This document shows, piece after piece, positions 13,897-20,742 of a stretch of DNA of 20,742 nt. The DNA lies in the NCBI GenBank assembly GCA_030622125.1, contig JAUXGM010000021.1:1-20742 (forward strand), read 5' to 3'. The notes beneath the pieces are model-generated. The model saw only the letters and a list, made by a program, of their open reading frames with translations. It did not search any database and was not told the DNA's origin. Position numbers and translations under genes: made by a program. The stretch's first letter is position 1. Every line of letters starts with the position of its first letter. The DNA is from a bacterium (GTDB taxonomy: Bacteria; AUK180).

Positions 13897-16064
13897 TTTA
13901 GATTCTCCTGAACATTTCCACAAAGTGAACATTTATATTTTTTCCCATATTTTACCATAATCGTAGAACTGCACTTATTACATTTTCCCTCTATCGGTGG
14001 ATAGAAAATAAGAAAATCACATTTTATATCCGCCTTACTGTTATTGTTTTCGCAGATATAATATTTTCTCTTTTTTTTAGATATTTTTTCTAATATAAAA
14101 CCACTACATTTTGGACATTTCAATCCTGATGAAAAACCCATCGAATATCCGCACTTTTCATTGGGACATTTGAGATATTTGCCCCATTTGCCAACTCTGA
14201 CCTCCATTCCCGTCCCACATTTTGAACATTTTATCTCCGATTTTTCAATAATATTTTCTGTATATTTACAGTTGGGATAATTTAAACAGGAAATGAATTT
14301 TCCAAATTTTCCATCACGGTAAACAAGAACGCCACCACAAAGAGGACATTTTCTTCCAACCTTTTCCAACAGATCCTCTTTGATGGAATCTATCGAACTT
14401 TTTGCTTTTTCAAGCAATTTCAACAATAGATTCCAGATATCAATAACTGTTTTTTTATATTCAAGTTCTCCAAGTGCGATCTTATCCAATTTCTTTTCAA
14501 GATCTTTTGTGAAGTTATAGTCAAGTATCTCGGGAAAGCCTCTTACCAAAAAATCACTTACGATCATTCCGAGTTCACAGGGGATCAATGCCCTTTCAAC
14601 TACATTCACATATTTCCTATCTATCAATGTTGAAACGATCGTAGCATAGGTTGATGGTCTGCCTATTCCTTTTTCTTCAAGTTGTTTTATCAGGGTACCC
14701 GATGTATACCTTGCCGGTGGCTTTGTTTCTTTTTCTTCGGGAAATATTTTTTTTAATTGAGTGGAAACACCTTCCGTTACCGTCAAAAATCCTTCCTTTT
14801 CTTCCTTTTGTTTATAGAGTACTCTAAATCCGTCAAATTTAATATTTCTAATGACATTTTGAAAGAGGTACTTATCATCGGTTGAACTGATTTTGATAGT
14901 TTGAACCGTGTCAATACCATCACTCATTTGAGATGCTAAAAATCGATTGAATATCAGTTCATATAATTTTCTTTGATCGAAAGCCAAACTTTTTTCTACC
15001 GCCTTTGGAGACTTATCAATATGTGTAGGTCTAATCGCTTCATGTGCATCCTGAATTTTTTTGCTGCTTTTCCTGATCTTCGATTTTCTATTTATATAAC
15101 TTTTTCCGAATTCGGATGCAATGTAATTTTGTGCATCAAATTTTGCATTATCGGATATTCTAATAGAATCGGTTCGCATATAGGTTATCAAACCAACCGA
15201 CTGTCCGCCTACCTTAATACCTTCATAAAGCATCTGGGCGATCCGCATTGTTCTTTTAGGGCTCCATCCATAGTTTTTTGATGCTGCCTGTTGAAGCGTA
15301 GATGTAATAAACGGTGGTGGCGAAGCAACCTTTTTTTCAGTTTTGTTCGCTTTTGAAACATAAAATTTTTCGTATCCTTTTAATTCGTTAACGATACCGT
15401 CACATTCTTTTTTAGACTCTATTTTTGCCTTTTTCTTATTGATGTTTTCAAGTTTAAATCTTGTATCGGAAAGATCAAAGATACTGAAAATTTCCCAATA
15501 TTTTTCAGAAATGAATTTTTTTACCTTATCCTCTCGTTCGCACAACATTCTCAAAGCAACCGATTGAACCCTGCCTGCCGATAAACCCTTTTTAACCTTT
15601 TGCCATAGGAATGGCGAGAGCTTGTAACCGACAATGCGATCCAGTATTCTTCTTGCCTGCTGAGCGCAAAAGAGTTTTTCATTTATAGTGGTCTGGTGAT
15701 CCATTCCGTTCTTTATACCGTAAGCGGTTATTTCGTTTATCAAGATCCTTATGAATTTCTTATCTTTTGCAAGTGATGCTATATGATAAGCAATTGCCTC
15801 GCCTTCTCGGTCGGGATCAGTCGCAAGATAAATCTCATCCGCACCGATGATCTCTTTTTTTAATTTTGTGATCGTCTCTTTTTTTTCCGGGATTTTAATA
15901 TAGTTGATACTAATATCATTATCTTCTATCTTTACACCTAACCGATTTTTCGGAAGATCGATAATATGTCCCATTGATGCAACGACCTTATAGTTCTTTC
16001 CCAATATGGAACTTATCGTTTTAGTTTTTGTCGGTGATTCTACTATTACCAATTTATATCCCAT
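13893..16064 (-). CDS. topA: DNA topoisomerase I (type IA)
   Basis: This 723-residue enzyme relaxes negative supercoils by a 5'-phosphotyrosine intermediate. The TOPRIM domain shows VIVESPTKTKT (Glu9) and TDPDREGEA (83-89 carry the acidic triad). The active-site tyrosine is Y295 in LITYMRTDS. LSAGRVQSVALR and EKGIGRPSTYATIVSTL are further signatures. Four C-terminal four-cysteine zinc ribbons follow: C573/C576/C593/C599, C613/C616/C633/C638, C650/C653/C671/C682 and C695/C698/C712/C715. ATG 16064 is chosen over the TTG two codons earlier because GAGGAG lies about 6 nt upstream of the ATG. The start overlaps the dprA end by 11 nt, and the stop overlaps secA (ATGA). The dprA-topA order is a common bacterial arrangement. 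Confidence 0.97.
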   Translation of the reverse strand: MGYKLVIVESPTKTKTISSILGKNYKVVASMGHIIDLPKNRLGVKIEDNDISINYIKIPEKKETITKLKKEIIGADEIYLATDPDREGEAIAYHIASLAKDKKFIRILINEITAYGIKNGMDHQTTINEKLFCAQQARRILDRIVGYKLSPFLWQKVKKGLSAGRVQSVALRMLCEREDKVKKFISEKYWEIFSIFDLSDTRFKLENINKKKAKIESKKECDGIVNELKGYEKFYVSKANKTEKKVASPPPFITSTLQQAASKNYGWSPKRTMRIAQMLYEGIKVGGQSVGLITYMRTDSIRISDNAKFDAQNYIASEFGKSYINRKSKIRKSSKKIQDAHEAIRPTHIDKSPKAVEKSLAFDQRKLYELIFNRFLASQMSDGIDTVQTIKISSTDDKYLFQNVIRNIKFDGFRVLYKQKEEKEGFLTVTEGVSTQLKKIFPEEKETKPPARYTSGTLIKQLEEKGIGRPSTYATIVSTLIDRKYVNVVERALIPCELGMIVSDFLVRGFPEILDYNFTKDLEKKLDKIALGELEYKKTVIDIWNLLLKLLEKAKSSIDSIKEDLLEKVGRKCPLCGGVLVYRDGKFGKFISCLNYPNCKYTENIIEKSEIKCSKCGTGMEVRVGKWGKYLKCPNEKCGYSMGFSSGLKCPKCSGFILEKISKKKRKYYICENNNSKADIKCDFLIFYPPIEGKCNKCSSTIMVKYGKKYKCSLCGNVQENLK

Positions 16065-17109
16065 TTTCAACTCCTCTATAGCTATTGTTGGATACTTTCA
16101 AAATTAAGCCTTTTAATTCAAGCTGAAATAGTATACCACTTAATTTGCCAAAATCAAAATTACCAACCTCTAAAAGATCGTCGAAGCTCATTACTCCCTC
16201 TCTTATCAGGTTGAATATCTTCTCTTCGTCCTGGGAAAGTTTGATTTCTCTTTTTGTCCTATATGGCAAGATATCATTGATGTCTATTACGATGTGTGCC
16301 ATTGCATTTTTTATAAGATAATTTGTTCCTTGACAGTAAAGTTTTCCTATATCACCGGGTATGGCAAATACCTCTCTTCCTTGATCGATAGCTGATTTGG
16401 CAGTAATAAGTGAACCGCTTTTAATTCTTGCTTCAACAACAAGGGTACCCCATGAAAGTCCGGATATAATTCTATTTCTTATTGGAAATCGATATGGTTC
16501 CGGCTGGGTACCCGGAAAACATTCGGTAATTACCGCTCCATTTTCTATGATCCTATCTATCAGAACTTTGTTAAAAGACGGATAACATATATCTATTCCC
16601 GTAGCCATTACCGCAATTGTTTTGCCGCTTTTTAAACTTCCTTTATGAGCAAAGGAGTCAATGCCCATTGCCAAACCGGAGACAACAACCTGTCCCGTTG
16701 ATGCAATTTTTTGCGAAAAATCAAGTGCAATTGATTTTCCATAAGGAGAAACTTTTCTTGAACCGACAATTGAAAATTTTTTCTTTTGCAGTAATGAGAC
16801 ATCTCCTCTAACATATAAAAGTAATGGCGGTGAATATATGGTCTTTAATTCTTCAGGGTATTCGTCGTCATCAATTGAAACAAGGTTTACATTTAATCCT
16901 TCCAAGATATCAAAAAGTTTCTTCCAGTCAATTGATTTTGACCTTTCCAATTTTAAATGTTGTTTTTTTGTCAATGTTATTTTATTCGGATTTTCAAAAA
17001 AATCATCCGCCGAGCTAAAATTCCTTGTAATAATTTTCTGAAAACGTAAGGAAAAATCGCAGAAATTAAATTTTAAATCGTTCTTATAATCAGAATTCCT
17101 TTGTCTCAA
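16054..17109 (-). CDS. dprA: DNA-processing protein DprA
   Basis: This 351-residue protein loads RecA on incoming single-stranded DNA during natural transformation; it is also widespread in non-transformable species. The Rossmann-like core has GSRKVSPYG (116-124), VVSGLAMGID (142-151), GIDICYP, FPIRNRIISGLS (208-219), EARIKSGSLITA and AIPGDI. The C-terminal winged helix (about 291-345) begins LSQDEEKIFNLI and is typical of full-length DprA. The start is uncertain: TTG 17109 lies inside the preceding gene (20-nt overlap) without a clear ribosome site, and no better in-frame start follows for some distance. This implies translation by coupling to the upstream gene. topA follows with an 11-nt overlap. 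Confidence 0.95.
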   Translation of the reverse strand: MRQRNSDYKNDLKFNFCDFSLRFQKIITRNFSSADDFFENPNKITLTKKQHLKLERSKSIDWKKLFDILEGLNVNLVSIDDDEYPEELKTIYSPPLLLYVRGDVSLLQKKKFSIVGSRKVSPYGKSIALDFSQKIASTGQVVVSGLAMGIDSFAHKGSLKSGKTIAVMATGIDICYPSFNKVLIDRIIENGAVITECFPGTQPEPYRFPIRNRIISGLSWGTLVVEARIKSGSLITAKSAIDQGREVFAIPGDIGKLYCQGTNYLIKNAMAHIVIDINDILPYRTKREIKLSQDEEKIFNLIREGVMSFDDLLEVGNFDFGKLSGILFQLELKGLILKVSNNSYRGVENGI

Positions 17110-17467
17110 GATATTTATCTACATCCTTTAACCTGATCTTTACAATAGGCATTATCATCTCCTCATTGACATACCTACATCTCAAATTAAATCTGTTGTT
17201 TTTGAAGCGTTCTATGGTAAAATCTTCAGGCAAAACCTCTACGGATACTTTTTCCTTTGCGTTCAATTCCGAAAAAAATGTTTTTTGAATTTGAGTATCG
17301 GATAATTCTCTTGTTATCCTAATCCAATCCTCAGTTTCACGAAGTGCTCTTTTTATTCTCATTTGATCGTTAAAACTTCTTAAATGCGGGATTGTAAAAA
17401 GGACCACAGCAGTAATTAATATTACAATGATTAATGTGGTAACAAGGGTCGTCCCCTTTTGCCTCAT
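17090..17467 (-). CDS. Small pilin/PilX-like membrane protein
   Basis: This 125-residue protein has an N terminus resembling a class III signal: basic MRQKG, then TTLVTTLIIVILITAVVL, one hydrophobic helix. The sequence KG-TTLVT resembles the prepilin peptidase site (G followed by FTLIE), but it lacks the Phe at +1 and Glu at +5. It therefore looks more like PilX-type minor pilins or a degenerate pseudopilin. The remaining 90 residues are soluble, charged and unrecognised. ATG 17467 overlaps the LysM gene stop as TAATG, with AAGGAA upstream; a GTG two codons earlier is less likely. No pilus machinery genes lie in the window. It could instead be a simple single-pass membrane protein. dprA follows with a 20-nt overlap, which hints at a link to DNA uptake. 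Confidence 0.6.
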   Translation of the reverse strand: MRQKGTTLVTTLIIVILITAVVLFTIPHLRSFNDQMRIKRALRETEDWIRITRELSDTQIQKTFFSELNAKEKVSVEVLPEDFTIERFKNNRFNLRCRYVNEEMIMPIVKIRLKDVDKYLETKEF

Positions 17468-18573
17468 TACCACTGTTCCTTGTATGTTACAGGGTCGCCA
17501 ACTCTAAGCATTTCGGATCTTTTTAGCACAATCGCAGATGCCGAATAATTAAATACCTTTAAAACTCGTATAAGTCCAATTTCCTTTTCGTTAGTAACAA
17601 TAGTTCCCCCAATGGGGTCTTTCGTCTTACCGGCTTTTTTTGATATATAAAATTCCTGCCCGGGTTTAACACCGTTCTCTTTCCCTAAATTTATAAAAAT
17701 AATATCTTGTTCCGCACCAAGAAATTTTGCAATACCCTTTGCGGATGCGATTGCCCCGGTCTTTACCTCAGGGTCACCACCTTCGGGAATATACTGCCAG
17801 TCAGACGGATCATAAGTAGTAAGTTTGTCTCCTTTTACTATCCTGCAAAACGCTTTTTTTATTTCAGCTTTTATGGTATCTTCATTGATCTCAATAACCG
17901 TTAAAACTCCTTTTACAACTAATTTTTTGCCAAGCAATGAATGAGTATCCGGATCCTTAATTTTATCGGTAATATTGTATATCAGGTAATTACTGCCTAT
18001 AACAACATCAGGATTATAGAAACTTAAAAAAGTAATCTCTAATGCTCCGTGAAATTCTTTAATTTTTTCCTCAAATCCGCTGATATAACCTTCTTCCGTT
18101 ATCTCATCTTCTTGTATAACTCCTCCGGATGAAAGAACAAGGTTATCATAAGTAATCGGGATCTGGACATCTTTGATCACTTCTTCAATTTCTTCTGTTT
18201 CTTCCTCTTCTTCTTCCACTACTGTGGTTTTTTCTTCAGAAACCACATCTTTTTCTTTAGTGGTTTTTATAGGTTCTTCCTCAACTTTTTTTGGAGAAAT
18301 TGCCATTTCCTTTTCTACCTCCATACTTTCAGCTGAAATATCGGGAAGAACAAGTTCGTCTTCCGGAAAAATAAGATCCGGATTCTGAATATAAGGATTT
18401 GCATCCCATATTTTGGGCCATAAGAACGGATTACTATAAAATTCTTTAGATATATTCCACAAGCAATCACCCTTTTTGATCTTATAAATCTTATTTTTAA
18501 TCTCCAGGGTGTCACCATAGATCATAGATATGCATAAAATCGCAACAAGAAAAATAAAAATTATTTTCTTCAT
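17467..18573 (-). CDS. Secreted LysM-domain protein
   Basis: This 368-residue protein has a signal peptide (MKKIIFIFLVAILCISMIYG, cleavage after about residue 20). A LysM peptidoglycan-binding domain follows at 29-78 (YKIKKGDCLWNISKEFYSNP, then NPDLIFPEDELVLP). Next come a strongly acidic low-complexity linker (about 97-133, a run of Glu) and a C-terminal domain of about 230 residues. The tail contains GVKPGQEFYISKKAG and SEMLRVGDPV, which look like the beta-rich repeats seen in flagellar or envelope assembly proteins. It is predicted periplasmic and cell-wall associated. ATG 18573 follows AAGGAG at 7 nt; an earlier in-frame start would add 13 residues and spoil the signal peptide. It lies 13 nt after fba, and the pilin-like gene overlaps its stop. 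Confidence 0.88.
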   Translation of the reverse strand: MKKIIFIFLVAILCISMIYGDTLEIKNKIYKIKKGDCLWNISKEFYSNPFLWPKIWDANPYIQNPDLIFPEDELVLPDISAESMEVEKEMAISPKKVEEEPIKTTKEKDVVSEEKTTVVEEEEEETEEIEEVIKDVQIPITYDNLVLSSGGVIQEDEITEEGYISGFEEKIKEFHGALEITFLSFYNPDVVIGSNYLIYNITDKIKDPDTHSLLGKKLVVKGVLTVIEINEDTIKAEIKKAFCRIVKGDKLTTYDPSDWQYIPEGGDPEVKTGAIASAKGIAKFLGAEQDIIFINLGKENGVKPGQEFYISKKAGKTKDPIGGTIVTNEKEIGLIRVLKVFNYSASAIVLKRSEMLRVGDPVTYKEQW

Positions 18574-18586
18574 TTTGTTCTCCTTT

Positions 18587-19519
18587 TTAAAAAGCTTTTC
18601 CATCACAACCAAGTATCTTGATCTTTCTAATAACCATATCTTTTATTGCAGTTCGTGCAGGACCAAGGTATTTTCTCGGATCAAAATTCTCCGGATTGTC
18701 ATGAAATGCTTTTCTAATATTTCCGGTCATTGCAAGCCGAAGGTCCGTATCAATATTTACTTTAGCAACATTCATCCCCGCCGCTTTTTTTATCATTTCT
18801 TCGGGCACACCCCTTGCATCACCAAGCTTTCCACCATAGGTGTTGCAAAGGTAAACAAATTCCGGTATTACAGTTGAAGCACCATGCAAAACAAGTGGAT
18901 ACTTTTCCGGTAAAAGTTCCTGTATTTCTTTCAGACGGTCGAAATTAAGTTTGGGTTCGGATTTAAATTTATATGCACCATGACTTGTTCCAATTGCAAC
19001 GGCAAGTGAATCACATTCCGTTCTTTCAACAAATTCCGCTGCTTGATGCGCGTCGGTATAAAATGCATCTTTTTGGTCAACCTTTACATCATCCTCAACG
19101 CCTGCCAGCTTACCAAGTTCCGCTTCAACGGGAATGTTATGATCATGAGCATATTTAACAACTTCCTTTGTTAATCGGATATTTTCTTCAAAATTGTGTT
19201 TTGAGCCGTCTATCATTACGGAAGAGAAGCCCCCGTCAATAACATTCTTGCAAAGTTCAAAGCTATCACCATGATCAAGGTGAAGTGCAATCGGTATATC
19301 GGTTGTTATAAGAGCAGCCTCAACCAATTTTACAAGATATTCATGTCTGGCATATTTTCTTGCTCCGGCGGAGACCTGTAAGATCAATGGTGCTTTCAAT
19401 TCATCCGCTGCTTCAACTATGCCTTGAATGATCTCCATATTATTGACATTAAATGCTCCTACTGCATAATTTTCCTCGTTTGCCCGTTTGAACATTTCTC
19501 TTGTTCCTACCTTTGGCAT
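18587..19519 (-). CDS. fba: Class II fructose-1,6-bisphosphate aldolase
   Basis: This 310-residue, zinc-dependent enzyme cleaves fructose-1,6-bisphosphate to dihydroxyacetone phosphate and glyceraldehyde-3-phosphate in glycolysis, and does the reverse in gluconeogenesis. Catalytic D82 and zinc ligand H83 are in LHLDHGDS, E134 in VEAELG, zinc ligands H180 in GTSHGAYKF and H212 in LHGAS, and the phosphate site in NIDTDLRLA. Length and motifs fit the FbaA/GatY family. Tagatose-bisphosphate specificity cannot be excluded from motifs alone, but no galactitol or tagatose genes are near. GGAGG lies 5 nt before ATG 19519. It is 9 nt downstream of the membrane/substrate-binding-like gene and 13 nt upstream of the LysM gene, so it is within the operon. 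It is an unexpected metabolic gene in an envelope/DNA-processing block. Confidence 0.96.
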   Translation of the reverse strand: MPKVGTREMFKRANEENYAVGAFNVNNMEIIQGIVEAADELKAPLILQVSAGARKYARHEYLVKLVEAALITTDIPIALHLDHGDSFELCKNVIDGGFSSVMIDGSKHNFEENIRLTKEVVKYAHDHNIPVEAELGKLAGVEDDVKVDQKDAFYTDAHQAAEFVERTECDSLAVAIGTSHGAYKFKSEPKLNFDRLKEIQELLPEKYPLVLHGASTVIPEFVYLCNTYGGKLGDARGVPEEMIKKAAGMNVAKVNIDTDLRLAMTGNIRKAFHDNPENFDPRKYLGPARTAIKDMVIRKIKILGCDGKAF

Positions 19520-19528
19520 ATATTCCTC

Positions 19529-20338
19529 CTAAGTTATTTTTTTTACCTTACTTAAAAATTTTGTCGGAAATTTTAAGCCGATCAAAGCTGCATATCTAAG
19601 GTTAAAATTGACCTGATTTAATTTCAAGGTTTGATTTAATTTATTATTAGCATAAAATTTATTCATTCCATCTATAAGACTTTTATTTTTTGGCGTAAAT
19701 GATAGAACCCCCGGAGCTTTTTCAGATATTCCAAATGAGATAATGATCTTTTTCATTGTAAGGATTAAGGTTATTATCATTTTTTGGTTATTCTTTGAAA
19801 ATAACGGTGAATCCTGAAATATTATAATAACATCATAATTCTGTCCTATGTTTTTGAAATTTTTTATGAAAAGTATTGAGTTATCTTGAATAGAAACATT
19901 AACGGCAACTCCTTTTTTTTTGCAATTTTCAACAAATTTATTTGTCTTCTCCTTTTCATCCTTCGTTGCAAAGATAATAATTTTTTTCTTTTTTAAGCTA
20001 AGATCGTTTAAAGTCGATGAAAAAAGATTGTAATCGATCGTAAGTAATATCTTTCCCTTATCAAATGATATGTAATTTAGGGAACTAACTTTTTCTTCAT
20101 CATAAAAGATCAACGATTTTGAATCTAACGCTTCTTTATCCTGTGTGATCTCTACCTCTTTAATGCCGGAAAGGATATCATTGGAGAATGGAACATTTGT
20201 ATATATTTTATTCGTTGCACAAATCAACCCGATTAGAAATAATATTATACAACCCACACTTATCTGCTTCATATTTGTATTATACCACTTTTTTTTATTT
20301 TTTTCAACCTTTTGGTACAAAAGTTTTTTTGCTTTCAT
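19529..20338 (-). CDS. Putative exported protein resembling ABC substrate-binding (PF04392-like) family
   Basis: This 269-residue protein is only weakly recognised. After a hydrophobic segment (MKQISVGCIILFLIGLICAT, residues 23-42), the body has alternating strands and helices (KKIIIFATKDEKEKTNKF, NYDVIIIFQDSPLF). It ends LRYAALIGLKFPTKFLSKVK, which resembles the NLKTAKKLGIKIP ending of the ABC_sub_bind family. It is predicted to be exported or membrane-anchored. ATG 20338 has GGAG about 6 nt upstream, but it puts 22 basic cytoplasmic residues before the signal segment. An internal ATG at 20272 gives a standard signal peptide and lies exactly downstream of a strong promoter. Both starts may be used. 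No permease or ATPase gene is nearby, so a transport role is unsupported. Confidence 0.5.
   Translation of the reverse strand: MKAKKLLYQKVEKNKKKWYNTNMKQISVGCIILFLIGLICATNKIYTNVPFSNDILSGIKEVEITQDKEALDSKSLIFYDEEKVSSLNYISFDKGKILLTIDYNLFSSTLNDLSLKKKKIIIFATKDEKEKTNKFVENCKKKGVAVNVSIQDNSILFIKNFKNIGQNYDVIIIFQDSPLFSKNNQKMIITLILTMKKIIISFGISEKAPGVLSFTPKNKSLIDGMNKFYANNKLNQTLKLNQVNFNLRYAALIGLKFPTKFLSKVKKIT
20279..20307 (-). promoter_or_regulatory. Internal promoter predicted to give a leaderless mRNA from ATG 20272
   Basis: On the minus strand, TTGAAA (20302-20307), a 17-bp spacer and a consensus TATAAT (20279-20284) lie inside the 5' end of the 19529-20338 frame. The seventh base after the -10 box is the A of ATG 20272, so transcription is predicted to begin at the start codon. 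It may be the main promoter of the long minus-strand block. Confidence 0.6.
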
Positions 20339-20497
20339 AATTAACTCCTATACTGTTTATTGTATCAAGTTTTTTTTTAGTTCCACTTCTTTACTTGCAA
20401 ATTTCGTTCCAATTTTTGCTTTTACTTATTTCCTTATTTCCTTATTGCCTTGTCTATACTGTTCTCGGGAGGTCTATCGTTATCTAATGAAAAATCC

Positions 20498-20593
20498 GGG
20501 ACACACCAAAAAAAACAAGTGAATAATGAACAGTGAAAAGTGAATAGTGACAGAAAAATCCCAAATTTCAAACCTAAATTTTCTTCCTGTATT
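20498..20593 (+). repeat. Long dispersed direct repeat, copy B
   Basis: This is the second copy of 4526-4619 in the same orientation, with a few substitutions and 1-2 nt indels in A-runs. It lies in the 20339-20742 gap. That gap otherwise holds pyrimidine-rich sequence and, at 20681-20688 and 20701-20708, an 8-bp inverted repeat AATTGATT/AATCAATT. I see no gene in the gap. Confidence 0.7.
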
Positions 20594-20742
20594 TCTTTCT
20601 TTTCTCTTTTATTTTCGTATTATCTGGTATTTTTTACTAACCTCTAACCTCTTCTTCCCGTCATTATGCGGCTGTGTCGCAATTGATTTTCAATTAAAAT
20701 AATCAATTAAAAATTATTTAAATAAATAGAATAAGTCTAAAA

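Noticed and set aside
13897-13932. Earlier in-frame start for SecA
   Set aside because: ATG 13896 has AGGAGA at 7 nt and the ATGA overlap with topA; the extra residues are not SecA-like.

Overview
The window is AT-rich bacterial DNA. It looks like a Gram-negative-type, probably uncultured lineage: there is a Mip-like FKBP lipoprotein, a SPOR protein, an unusual large SecA and a sugar nucleotidyltransferase fused to a phosphomutase-like domain, and the intergenic gaps are filled with degenerate dispersed repeats. I cannot assign a phylum from the sequence alone.

Layout. (1) 1-331 holds no gene, only fragments of dispersed repeats and a hairpin. (2) 283-2112 is a two-gene module. A winged-helix regulator (AbiEi-like) overlaps by ATGA with an AbiEii-like nucleotidyltransferase. 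A perfect 11-bp inverted repeat sits on the sigma70-type promoter, as expected of an autoregulated type IV toxin-antitoxin pair. Hand-counted 60-base lines here are 17-28% GC, against 38-43% in the housekeeping genes, which suggests acquired DNA. (3) 2273-4375 has a CPBP membrane protease (+) converging on a TPR-repeat protein (-). (4) 4707-5861 is a small plus-strand operon: an FHA protein and an FKBP-type prolyl isomerase lipoprotein. (5) 5862-6262 is a large nested inverted-repeat element between convergent genes. (6) 6263-7764 (-) carries an M20 metallopeptidase and a four-helix-bundle (S23/IVP family) gene. The latter has its own strong promoter and is flanked by inverted repeats. (7) 7842-20338 (-) is one tightly packed block. 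In transcription order it is a putative substrate-binding-like protein, class II fructose-bisphosphate aldolase, LysM envelope protein, pilin/PilX-like protein, dprA, topA, secA, the nucleotidyltransferase-pseudophosphomutase, and a SPOR protein. Six consecutive junctions from the LysM gene onward overlap (TAATG, ATGA or 11-20 nt), implying translational coupling. (8) 20339-20742 is repeat-filled intergenic DNA, including a second copy of the repeat at 4526-4619.

Functionally the block mixes envelope biogenesis (LysM, SPOR, SecA, nucleotide-sugar synthesis), DNA handling (DprA, TopA) and glycolysis (aldolase). The most system-like element is the AbiE-type pair with its operator. Other points worth a second look are a cysteine-rich insert in SecA combined with loss of the usual C-terminal zinc motif, a phosphomutase domain lacking its catalytic motifs, and three promoters placed so close to start codons that leaderless mRNAs are predicted.
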